Shown here one piece after another: positions 49,501-57,960 of a DNA stretch of 64,000 bases. The stretch comes from Corythucha ciliata (taxonomy: Eukaryota; Arthropoda; Insecta; Hemiptera; Tingidae). The position numbers were made by a program, and so were the translations under genes. Within the stretch, counting starts at the first letter, position 1. Each line of letters begins with the position of its first letter. A model generated the notes under the pieces. It made no database searches. It saw nothing but the letters and a program-made list of their open reading frames with translations, and was not told the origin of the DNA. The DNA lies in the NCBI GenBank assembly GCA_038030265.1, contig CM075938.1:44881189-44945188 (forward strand). The letters are read 5' to 3'.

Positions 49501-51844
49501 AAGCTTACCGATCGGCACCTCTAACCTGTTCAGTGTGCTCAAAAGTTTGCAATGATGTCCAAAAAAACTGAATATTCATCCACATGTGATTGGTGGTCTT
49601 GCCTCGGGAGGCTGATTTATTGTTCCCGTACTATATGGAAATAAATTTCGATGTGATTGTTTGACCTAGGAACAGCCCCAGAAACCAAGCATTTTGATTA
49701 GTGTTGCGCCGAGACCGAGATTGCATTTTCCGGACCGAGACCGAGAGTCTCGGTCTCGGTGGGATCCAAAAAGCACGATGCACATAGCGCCGGTAAAGAT
49801 CTTTTTAAACAATAAATGAACCCAATCTAATGCTCCCCTCTCCGGAAACCGGTTTGGGCCTTTAGCCCGGACCGAAGACCAGCCCGAATTCGATTCGTTT
49901 CGTGCAGAAATAGCGTGCCTCTAATTTCTCAAGTTTGGAATAATGTCACCTACACACATAGCATCAAGCATCAAAGGGCGAATCAGAGACCTTTTAAAGG
50001 GGGGGGGGATCAAAAACCCTCTTGCAGAATAACCCCCTCCCCACACGAGTTTTCAGCGATTTGAAAAGACCTACACTAGCCTACTAGGGCTAATCCCATT
50101 TTTACGCCCATTCTTGGATCGGATATAAACTTCTTCCCCTCTAACGTGTAGCATTTTGACCTTACATATCCCACAAAATGTGTACATAAAGAGCCAAGCG
50201 CGGATCTGGGACCTCTCTCAGGGGGAGGTAATCGAAATCCCTCCCCCTCACCAAGTACACGCCCACCACCTTCCCACCCTATCCCTCTTCTATATTTAAA
50301 GGGATTTGACCAGCTCAAGGGGGGGGGGGATTTCTGCTGAATTCACTTGCAGAGGGGGGTTATAAATTAAATGCTCCATAGCCGACCACCAGCTACCGTA
50401 GAGGGTGGGGTAACAGGGAATCCGTCAAAATCACTCTAAACATATGGGTGGGTAGGTGGCGGGGGTGAACCGTGTGAGGAAGAAGGGTTTCGATCCCCTC
50501 CATCCACCTTCTGTCAATAGACCGAGACTTTCGAGACCGACTTGCGACCGACTTTTTAAGTACGAGACCGAGATCATCTTGCTAATGACCGAGACCGAGA
50601 TGCGTAAGTCCCGGTCTCGTGCATCACTAATTTTGATCTGTGGACGTTAATTACGCTCCGAAGAGATTATTTTTTGCCAAAGAAGTTGATACTTGGACAG
50701 GGGAGTTTCAGTAAAACCAAAAAGATTCAAAGGCGAACGTGCACGGCGTCGTGACCTGGGGCCTTATTCTGAACGGTCGGGAAAAAATGCCGCAAGCGGG
50801 ATCCAAGGACGCAGCAGAATAAGAAATAACATTATCCCGCCCTAACAACCGCTTTATGCGGCATTTTCACACGGCTTCGGAATACGGCCCCTGAAGTCTA
50901 GTAGTCCTACAGCTATATGGTCCCTGAATTCTTGTGTTGTTCACCGGAGAAGTAAAGTGTTTTATTCACGTTCATATTCAGACCTTTCAAGGTTTTGAGA
51001 TCGGTGAAGTTACGCCGCGCCAGTGCCTAGCTAATTTATGCATACCGCAAATCAACCTTTTAATTTAAATATTTAAATTGGAAGATTAAAGATAAATAAA
51101 TGAAAATCAATTTTTCTAGTGGTTTCCACTAAAACAAGTTCTTATTACGGCACGGAGGAGGGGTATTGTTGGTTTCAAACCAAGGTATTACTATCTATAT
51201 TTTCCCGTGTGGTCATCAATTTAAGTGCAATTGCACTAATCTAGAAAGTAGAAAAGTGCGCATTTAAAACAAAATCGAGATTTGCGTAATGTTCTCTAGT
51301 CAGCACCTGGCGTTCGAGTGTTTTACCAAAAGAAACTTGAAAAATCCCATTTATTATAGCAGTATGAGGGCATGAAAGAATCTGGAATTACTCAGCGATT
51401 ACTGATCATAAGCTTCCCTTGTGGGTTGGGGGGGACAGGGTTTGCTCTGTAGTCCATCAATCGTATGGTTTATTGGCAAAAAGAGTGAAGAGATGGGGTC
51501 AATGAATCGATTAATCAGTTTCAAAAATTCAATTCGAGACTATTTACAGTACGACCACGTTGTAGCTTAAAACGGTCCATTAGTTTCAATAATCGTATAA
51601 TTTCTTCCGGCTAGAGTTCATGCAGAGGTACACGACGTAAAATGAATCAAACATTTTCGAGCAATAAACAAGCGTGGAATAATCCCAGAAAACACGTTTT
51701 TTTTATTTTATCATTGATCGAACACAAGTAAAACGTACCCGCATCAGATTCTTTACGGACCACCGTAATTTTTCCGTCGTCAGTTAAGCAGTCCAATTCC
51801 GTAGCGTCCTCTTCCACATTCGCCGTATCTCTCGCAAGAACCAT
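42593..51844 (-). CDS. Solute carrier organic anion transporter (OATP/SLCO family), gene 2
   Basis: Paralogue of the OATP gene at 27959-30808. Secure exons 5' to 3': 45029-45220, 44769-44972, 44485-44676, 44285-44425, 44072-44212, 43839-44003, 43584-43779, 43333-43480, 43117-43274, 42844-43049, 42593-42762. Proposed first exon 51739-51844 (ATG, 35 codons plus 1 nt, GTACGT donor) joins in phase across about 6.5 kb; the total is then 672 aa. Without it the gene has no start, as nothing coding-like lies just upstream of 45220. Seen: first TM block VFIMIFGLLGMMQTVVAAYY; canonical signature DPRWIGAW (about 269-276); Kazal-like loop with CNVGCNC and CSEDGTVSFYSPC; TM segment LLCIATFVPAPIFFGVLL; short charged tail. 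Six exons have exactly the same length as in gene 1 (192, 141, 141, 165, 196, and 206 = 104+102 where gene 1 has an extra intron). Substrates cannot be inferred. Confidence 0.88.
43492..43534. repeat. C-run followed by a 35-bp A-run within an OATP gene 2 intron
   Basis: On the coding (minus) strand this is a long T-run followed by a G-run about 10 nt from the acceptor of exon 9, so it replaces a normal polypyrimidine tract. Homopolymer length here may be unreliable. Confidence 0.6.
45660..45790. repeat. Minisatellite family A, short array in OATP gene 2 intron 1
   Basis: Four or so A-rich units (AAATTGAGAAGGTAACGCCAATTCACGGCTA and variants), directly followed by a hAT-like end (GCAGTGGCGTGGAG) at about 45845. 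Confidence 0.5.
46330..46560. repeat. Minisatellite family B, eroded array
   Basis: Units like GGCAAAATTACCAGTTTTTAACC, comparable with 15890-16590. Confidence 0.45.
46630..46882 (-). mobile_element. Dispersed element, CAGTAGCGTACCGAGG end, copy 2 (inverted)
   Basis: Reverse complement of the 36163-36420 element over about 250 bp, including CGTCAGCGCCGAAAAC and the CAGTAGCGTAC terminus at 46872-46882. Confidence 0.6.
47092..47165 (-). mobile_element. Partial MITE, inverted copy of one end of 50759-50892
   Basis: The sequence from GGGGCCGTGTTCCGAAGCCG to ATAATGTTATTTCTTATTC is the reverse complement of 50818-50892 with few changes. Confidence 0.6.
47940..48010 (-). other. tRNA-like sequence (Ser-GGA-like anticodon arm) in the inserted element
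   Basis: A 71-nt cloverleaf-like block: acceptor GCCGCGG against CCGTGGC (7 pairs with one G-U), D stem TCTT/AAGA, anticodon stem CCGTA/TACGG with loop CCGGAGA. The B-box is GGTTCGATTCC, but the T stem has only about three pairs and position 33 is C, so a working tRNA is unlikely. Best read as a pol III promoter-bearing tRNA-derived block. Confidence 0.5.
48113..48155 (+). ncRNA. Hammerhead-ribozyme-like core
   Basis: Contains CTGATGA (48117-48123), a stem II hairpin GGG(AT)CAC-TGTT-GTGCCC (48124-48141) and GAAA (48142-48145). A minimal stem III (AU/AU) places the cleavage triplet ATT at 48149-48151, followed by CGAC pairing with GTTG before CTGATGA (one G-U). Very short stem III is typical of type I hammerheads in Penelope-like elements and animal retrozymes. 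Stem I is only four pairs, so activity is uncertain. Confidence 0.4.
48770..49140. repeat. Minisatellite family A array (A-rich orientation)
   Basis: About twelve degenerate units such as AAAATGAAGAAAAAGCGTAATTCGCGGCT. Abuts the eroded MITE copy at 49156. Confidence 0.6.
49156..49403 (+). mobile_element. Eroded copy 3 of the AATGGGGAACTTGCA family
   Basis: Retains TTCTTAAAGAGGGCTCTTCC, AAGTGCTTCTCAAGTAA-like and CACCACCCATCCTCTCCTGAA landmarks. The middle and right end are lost. Confidence 0.55.
49699..50629. mobile_element. 931-bp hAT-type MITE, exact 8-bp target duplication
   Basis: Starts TAGTGTTGCGCCGAGACCGA and ends GGTCTCGTGCATCACTA. ATTTTGAT is duplicated exactly at 49691-49698 and 50630-50637. 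Both ends carry clustered GAGACCGA subterminal repeats (49709-49760 and 50519-50618), the usual layout of transposase-binding sites. The interior has G-runs and no transposase. Confidence 0.88.
50759..50892. mobile_element. 134-bp MITE with GGGGCCKTATTC ends
   Basis: Inverted ends GGGGCCTTATTCTGAAC and the complement of GGGGCCGTATTCCGAAG. The inner pairing AATGCCGCA/TGCGGCATT extends the foldback. Related to 14590-14725 and 47092-47165. Confidence 0.65.
51739..51844 (-). CDS. Probable first coding exon of OATP gene 2
   Basis: ATG at 51842-51844 opens 35 codons of acidic, hydrophilic sequence (starts MVLARDTANVEEDATELD) ending in a canonical GTACGT donor in phase 1. Six bases before the ATG is a CAG acceptor-like site, suggesting an upstream 5' UTR exon. 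The next exon of OATP gene 2 (45029-45220) opens in exactly this phase and lacks a start codon, and gene 1 also begins with a short acidic cytosolic exon ending in phase 1. The assignment is inference: the gap is about 6.5 kb of repeats, and another gene could own this exon. Confidence 0.5.
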
Positions 51845-53060
51845 TTCAAACTGTTTTATAGAGTGTTTCGATATTTATTCACCCCAAATAATATATTCCT
51901 CAGCGGGATCTATTCGCGAGACTCTTCGCTTTCCGTTGTGGCGTTCCTTCTGCAGCGTTTATTGAGTGGACCAGCGTGACAATTTGAATAAAATTATCAT
52001 CGTAGCACTAGCTGTCACTAAACAAAATCGTATTTTTAACTGTTCGGAGCTATCGTAAAATTTAGCAGCTCGAGCTCGCTACATCCCCCTTTCCTTACCG
52101 ATTCTTCGACACCACACCGCACTGTTTTAAAGATCAAAAAAGGACTCGCGGCAAACACAAGCGGCGTGAAATTTATTGCAAACTGAGACGCTAGAGAGAC
52201 GTTAACAAACCGGAGGGAGAAAAAGGAAATTAGTGTAAGTGGTCTTCGCGTATCAGTCGTGTTCCCCTCTTTTGTTTTTTATTATTTATTTATATATTTT
52301 CAATTTGACTACGTAGTACATCGTCTTCACATTAATAGTTCCCCTGCCCACTGGATATTCTTGTCAAGAGACTTAATTTATTTATTTGTTTTCGAGAATA
52401 TAATATCAACAACGAGAGTAGCACAGATAAAAATGTGTATCTCATTAATGTTGCACAACGTGAAATGTTAACGATCTCGATTTAGGGTGGTTTAGTATAA
52501 GGTCAGCCCCTTATTTCCGCAAGGGCGAAAAAGATTACGAAAAAGAGAGTATTTGTCGGTCATAATTGATGATGGTGTATTCATTCACTATGCGGCATTT
52601 ACAGCAAAACTTTTAATTTTTTGTCGTGTGATCAGGGCTGTATACACGCTCCAGGGAAAAATAAGGCAATTTCACTCTTAGCGATGGAAGGGGGGAACAC
52701 AGCAAAGACAAGAGCGAAGAGCCTAACACTCACTGTGACTATTCCAATTCAAACTGTTCTCAAGAAACCAAGAATTCTTTTTCCTCCATGATGATGGAAT
52801 TAGTTTATTATTTAATTAAATTATTTAAATTTAAAAAAAATAGTGTTACATTCCGACGAGTATTTGCATTTCAACCGTTTAGCAACGGCCTCATGAGTTT
52901 AGCAACTCATTTTATGAGTTCTTGGCTTGTGATGCTTTTTAATTATTTTACCAGGCTGGACAGCGTTTTTGTACACCTTCTAGGTGTTTGCACTGAAGAG
53001 ACATAATAATAATAATAATAAAACGGCCGACAAATCTCTTCTTATACAACTACGAGTCAA
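51845..53060. other. Region upstream of the proposed OATP gene 2 first exon
   Basis: If the exon at 51739-51844 is right, the promoter is here. There is a modest CpG-rich patch at about 51900-52240 and an ATA/ATT-rich tail with an (AAT)n microsatellite at about 53005-53022. No coding exon seen. Confidence 0.3.
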
Positions 53061-53068
53061 AGATATGG

Positions 53069-53191
53069 TCAACAGCGGGGGCGTGGAGCCACACAGTGTA
53101 GACTGCCTTTGCTGCAGGCACAACGATGACAATTATTAGAATTAATTGTAGGAAGCTGTTTTCGACTATCAAGAAGTTGGCTGGCAGGAAT
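53069..53191 (-). CDS. Tentative terminal exon of a cysteine-rich (VWC/pacifastin-like) secreted protein
   Basis: The last 41 codons before a TGA at 53069-53071 read as a compact Cys-rich unit: a lone Cys, about 20 residues, then CHRCACSKGSLHC and a final Cys. C-x2-C-x-C-x2-G-x3-C resembles VWC and pacifastin light-chain modules, though the first spacing is longer than in pacifastins. An acceptor-like AATAAAAG lies just upstream. No signal-peptide exon was found, and the larger open frame to 53341 is basic and unconvincing, so this may be a fragment or chance. Confidence 0.25.
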   Translation of the reverse strand: MPASQLLDSRKQLPTINSNNCHRCACSKGSLHCVAPRPRC

Positions 53192-54330
53192 TGTGCACAC
53201 TTTTATTGTTGAAATGTCGCTCTCGCGTAGTTTAAACCAACATCTTTTTTTTCTTCTTCTTCGCCGACTTCCGACGAACATTCTAATTTGAAAAACTAGT
53301 GCTTTTCCTTTGCACCTCTGAACTTCGTGAATCTCTAACAAATTAATTGGAACGTGTCAATAACATCATTAATAGATGAGTTTTCAAACGACTCAGGACT
53401 CGCCCACTTTAGAGGTAAACTCATTATTATGCATTCAAAAATACGTTCAAGTTCAAGAAATACATTCAATTAATTTCATTGATCAACTTGGCTAATTACA
53501 AGCTTCAAAGCAATTTTTTTCTAAATAATTCCAAAGAATTTGCAGTTCAGCATTCATTTGCATAATAATCGTAATATTCCACCAGGCGCGTAGCCAGGAT
53601 TTCTTTTTGGGAGGGGTCCGGTGAAGGTCCAGAATCGTTGGTGGTGGGGGGGGGGGGTATTTCTACTCTAAGCTTACTCTTTTCAGTTTTTAACAACATA
53701 CCAATCCTATATCACCTTAGGCTCTGTTCAAAAGACAGAATTTATTCTCTGTAAATCCGGTCTCACAAAATTTTCGCGTTTCGAGACACTTAGCAAATAG
53801 CATTGACTCACTCTGTTCAAGGTTCAAGATATATATAAAATTCAACCCGTGGTAGTAAGATCAGGTATTGACCGAAATTATATAATTCGAAATACTCCTT
53901 ACCACGAACAAAGGACGGTCTTCGGGAGTCGATCGTAGTCTGGTGGATTATTTAGAGTTAAGTGCTCGTTTAAAAAATAATAGACCTGGGCCCTAACCAT
54001 GAGCTGGCGTGAAAATACCAAAAAAGGCGGTATTACTGGCGTTATAACATTATTCGTGATAAAGCGTCCTTACTTAGTTCCCGCTTACGATACTTTTTAA
54101 CACTAGCTCCTGGTTGACCCCCTATACCATGTAATTATGAATGATTTGCTTCCGCTTGTAATGTGAGGTTGGCGGTTCGACACCACAAACAGAGTTATCG
54201 TAGGACTCGAACAGAAGACCCCGGTTGTGATCCTGACACTCGATTAAGAGGTACAAAGCCAGGAACGCCGGGTTGATCCATATTATACTCCAGACTCGTA
54301 ATCCATCTTTGAACCAATCAGAGCATCAAA
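53192..54330. other. No recognised gene
   Basis: AT-rich DNA. A hAT-like terminus (CAGGCGCGTAGCCAGGATTT) with a G-run lies at about 53584-53660, without an identified partner end. Confidence 0.35.
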
Positions 54331-54334
54331 ACTT

Positions 54335-54740
54335 GTGACCCGCAATTGTTATTGTTCAGATCACGTTGAGGTATTTCTTGGTACGCCCTGTGACATCCTG
54401 TATCTGCTCTTTCCACCTCAGTCCACTAACCAGAGTAATTCCCAGGAATTTGCGCGCATTCGTGAAGGGGATTTTAACATTCTGAAGAAGTAACCGGGGC
54501 TGAATTTCCCGACCACGCAGTCTACAAAAATGAAGTTCCGAGGATTTTCAGAACTCGGAGGAGAAATCGTCAAACCTCTTTTGGCGCCTTCAACCACGAG
54601 ATCATCTATACCTTGGCTTGCAGAAGGGTTGAATCTGCATTATTAGGGTGCTAAAGAGAAACAACCAGGTCGTTGACTTAACATGCGGATCTATGCACCT
54701 GCTCCGGGATTTCATCTGTTTACCCTTTGATTGCAAACAG
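54335..54740 (-). pseudogene. Non-LTR reverse transcriptase thumb remnant
   Basis: The minus-strand translation includes FLGITLVSGLRWKEQIQ followed by a GRTKKYLNVI stretch, matching the conserved KYLGVxLD..LxWKxHI block after the RT catalytic core. Stops interrupt on both sides. Confidence 0.55.
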
Positions 54741-55153
54741 GAACGGCGCTACTATAGGTAATAATATATACCTACTATCATTATTATTACTACTACTAAT
54801 TATCATTACCTATTGTGAAATGTTATTCCGATGCGTGAGCGAAGAAATTAAAAATAAAAAGTCTCCTTCAGGACATAGGAAATACGGCTACGCGTCTGGA
54901 TATTCCGCGTCAAAAACTGCGTATTTTTATTCATTCTTCTTTTTTTAAGTAACTACGATGTTCAATACTTATATCGGTTTAATATTCCAGCTCAAATTTC
55001 CTAATCGTAGAATATTCCAGTAATATCTATTTAGAATAATGGACCATTCACCGAATGTTCGGTAGATATTCTAAATGAACTTCGAATATTCTTTAGATCT
55101 TCAAAAATGCTGAGCTTTTCTACATATAGAGAAAATTAGGGAATTTGACACAG

Positions 55154-55318
55154 TGTGTCAATTTCTGTGTCTAAGGGCTATTTATCAACAACATTGAGGC
55201 CTCTTGAAATGCTCCGCCAAAGAGCTACTTATAAAGAGCTACTGGCTAGCTCTTTGGAAGGGCATTTCGAGGAGGCCTCAATATTTTTTATATTTCCGTA
55301 GGCACAGAAATTGGCACA
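55154..55318. mobile_element. 165-bp foldback with arms of about 70 nt
   Basis: Left arm TGTGTCAATTTCTGTGTCTA...TTGAGGCCTC...CCAAAGAGCTA pairs with the right arm TAGCTCTTTGG...GAGGCCTCAA...AGAAATTGGCACA. Imperfect, with internal bulges. Confidence 0.65.
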
Positions 55319-55799
55319 TTGGATCAAACATCCCTACTTCTCCCTACTAGAATTATCTGATTCGATTATTCCTTGGAACATTTACAGAATGCAATATCTG
55401 GAATACTCATACTTGCTGTTAACTGGAATATTCCGAAGAGTACATGGATGTCCATGAGGACAAAATTACACAATATTCACGTTTTGAAAATATGTAGTCC
55501 ACATCATTCACGTTATTCTTCTTTATTTTCATTAATAAGTACGGGTTTTTTGGTCACCATTATCAGGATGTCGAAAGAATTGACAAAAATCAAACATACA
55601 GGAGTCGCAAAACGTGTTGGAAACGCCGGATAATGAAGACGTAAACGCGACCTCAATTCCGTGACGGGATATAGCAAGCTCAGTCACTCGCCCGAAATTC
55701 ATGTGCACATACATACGTTTTTCGAACTGAACGCTAAAAATGAGAAATGTACTAGTTATTGCTACATAATGTGAATGCGTCGTCACTTACCTGGTAGTA

Positions 55800-56290
55800 C
55801 ACAGAAAAAGTGCTTATTCACTGCTTAAATTGAGAAAATCGCGGCTAAAATTGAGAAAAAGTGCTAAACTCATGAGGTCCGTTCCATTGTTTTGCACTGG
55901 CTACACTAGTGTAGAAAACAGTGTGATTTCATTGACGTATTCTGAAAAATAGAATGAAACCAGATGATTTTCTTCAAAAGTGTAGCACTCGCGAAACAAT
56001 GGAACGGACCTATGGCTAAATGTGAAATAATTTTGAAAAACCTCTGATGCGCGGCTAAATTTGAAAAAAAACCCATAATTTTCGGGGCATTGTAATTTAC
56101 TGACGCACACAAAAATCAACCCGTCACCCTAAATTGAAGAAAAACGCTAATTCACTGCTACAATGAGAAAAAAGCGCTAACTACAGGCCTATATGTGAAA
56201 AAATCACACATTTATGGCCAAAATTAAGAAGAGCTAATTGACGTCAAAAAGTGAAAATAAGGGCTCATTTAAAGCTGCAATTGAGAGCTA
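55800..56290. repeat. Minisatellite family A array containing a MITE
   Basis: A-rich units on both sides of the 137-bp MITE (55875-56011). Units such as AAATTGAAGAAAAACGCTAATTCACTGCTA. Confidence 0.6.
55875..56011. mobile_element. 137-bp MITE, copy 2 (3-bp target duplication ATG)
   Basis: Ends identical to the 13846-13982 copy, same length; flanked by ATG on both sides. Confidence 0.78.
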
Positions 56291-56294
56291 ACGC

Positions 56295-56741
56295 CAATGG
56301 GGAACTTGCACATTTTTCAAAAGTTGGTGTTTCTTAAAGAGGGCTCTTCCACAAGCCTATTGCTCACATTAAACTCTGAAATCAATCAAGGGTGCTTTTT
56401 TAGCGAATTTTTAAAAATTTTGAATGGGGGTTCGATTACGTCAAAATTTATTTATTGAAATGGATGATGTGGGGAAGAGGGGATTAGACGCGTTTGCTGG
56501 AGGGAAATTTTTCATGTTATTTGTAAACAAACAATTTTAGAGTTCCCTCAAATGCTTCACAAGTAAGGATTTACGTCATTTCCCCTTGCACCATCCATCC
56601 CCTCCTGAAGAACTTTGAACCTTTTTTAAAAATCTTAAAACGCACCAATCGGGTTGCATCTTCCGTTGTTATCCTTCAGTTCACGGCTCAAATCACCGGT
56701 ATGCTTTTCTTCGCAATCTGAGATTCATGCTAGTTCCCCAA
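56295..56741 (+). mobile_element. MITE-like element, copy 4 of the AATGGGGAACTTGCA family
   Basis: Starts AATGGGGAACTTGCACATTT, with landmarks TGAAATGGATGATGTGG and GCACCATCCATCCCC, and ends TGCTAGTTCCCCA. Family A minisatellite lies on both sides. Confidence 0.72.
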
Positions 56742-56744
56742 GAT

Positions 56745-57000
56745 GAAATTGAGAAGAGGCGCTAATTCGGAGCTAAAAATGAGAAAAGTGCTAATTTATT
56801 GCTACTTGTGAATACAAGTAATACAACATTGCCAATTCACTGATAAAATAGATCTAAAGCGCTAATTCACTGCTAAAACTGAGAAAATCGCTAATTATTC
56901 GTTGATAAAATGGAGAAAAAGTGCTAACTCATGGCATAGCTGGAAATAATTTCGGAAAATCCATGGCTAAATTTGAGAATAGCGATAATTTGCGGGGTAT
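56745..57000. repeat. Minisatellite family A array
   Basis: Units such as AAAATTGAGAAAAGTGCTAATTTATTGCTA. Continues as far as the hAT-like element at 57008. Confidence 0.55.
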
Positions 57001-57007
57001 CCTAATT

Positions 57008-57689
57008 CACTGGCGCACCGAAGGGGGGATTTTGGGGGTTAACACCCCCCCCCCCCCAGAGCCTGGAAAAAATGCACATGATTCCAATTTCAATTGAATC
57101 GCGGGAAAAATTACGCTGTAAATGAGCATGAAAACCCCCAGTTTTCGTTTGTAGAACATAAAATTGAACAGAGCGCCCGCTTCCTTCAAGCCGAAACCTC
57201 CGCGCCTGGGTCAGTTTATAGCTTGTCTAGTCTAGAATCAATATGAACCATTTCAAAAAAACGCTGCAAATTTTACACATGGGTTTAGGTATTATTCGTG
57301 CATGTAGCCATATCCGGCTTGAAATTACATGAAAATCGACACCCCACACCCCTATTATCTCAAAACCTTTGAAAACCCCCATTTTGGACCCGCTTTTGGC
57401 CCATAAAAACCCAGGGAGTTAGTTGATCAAGCTGCTCAGTTGTCAGGACGAACTACAGATCCCAAATGGAATCTATGTGCGAAAATATGAATTTTTTCGA
57501 GCAATCCTATGGCAAGGTATGGGACGGCGGCGGACATTCCAGAAGAAATCGTATCTTTTTTTTTACTAATAAATATCAAGATTCTTGTATTTTCGTGCAG
57601 TCCGGCGCGTTCTGTCGAGATGGACCCAGTTTTGTGTTTCGAACCCCCCCCCCGCCTCCCCATAGGACCGATTCCTGTGTGCGCCACTG
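57008..57689. mobile_element. 682-bp hAT-like MITE with CACTGGCGCAC ends
   Basis: Inverted ends CACTGGCGCACCGA and the complement of CAGTGGCGCACACA. CCTAATT is duplicated at 57001-57007 and 57690-57696 (7 bp exact; an eighth may have mutated). The interior carries an inverted copy (57285-57545) of the repeat at 12340-12600. Confidence 0.7.
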
Positions 57690-57699
57690 CCTAATTTAC

Positions 57700-57960
57700 A
57701 GCCAAAATTGAGAAAACTCACGGTTTCAACGGCCACTTCGTTGCTGAGATAAAGTGCTATGTCCTGGCTAATGCAAAAGAAACTGATAACTCGTGGAAGA
57801 AGAAAGTGAATTCTCGAAAATCTAGAAAAACTCACAATATTGTCGGCAATGTGAAAAGTGCTAATTGAGGAAAATCGCTCATTCACAGATAAAGTTAAGA
57901 AAACGCTAATCGCGGATAAAAATGAGAAAAATAGCTAATTCGCGGCTAAAGGCGGTTCAA
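57700..57960. repeat. Minisatellite family A array, right of the hAT-like element
   Basis: A-rich units resume immediately after the element, showing that it inserted into an existing array. Confidence 0.55.
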
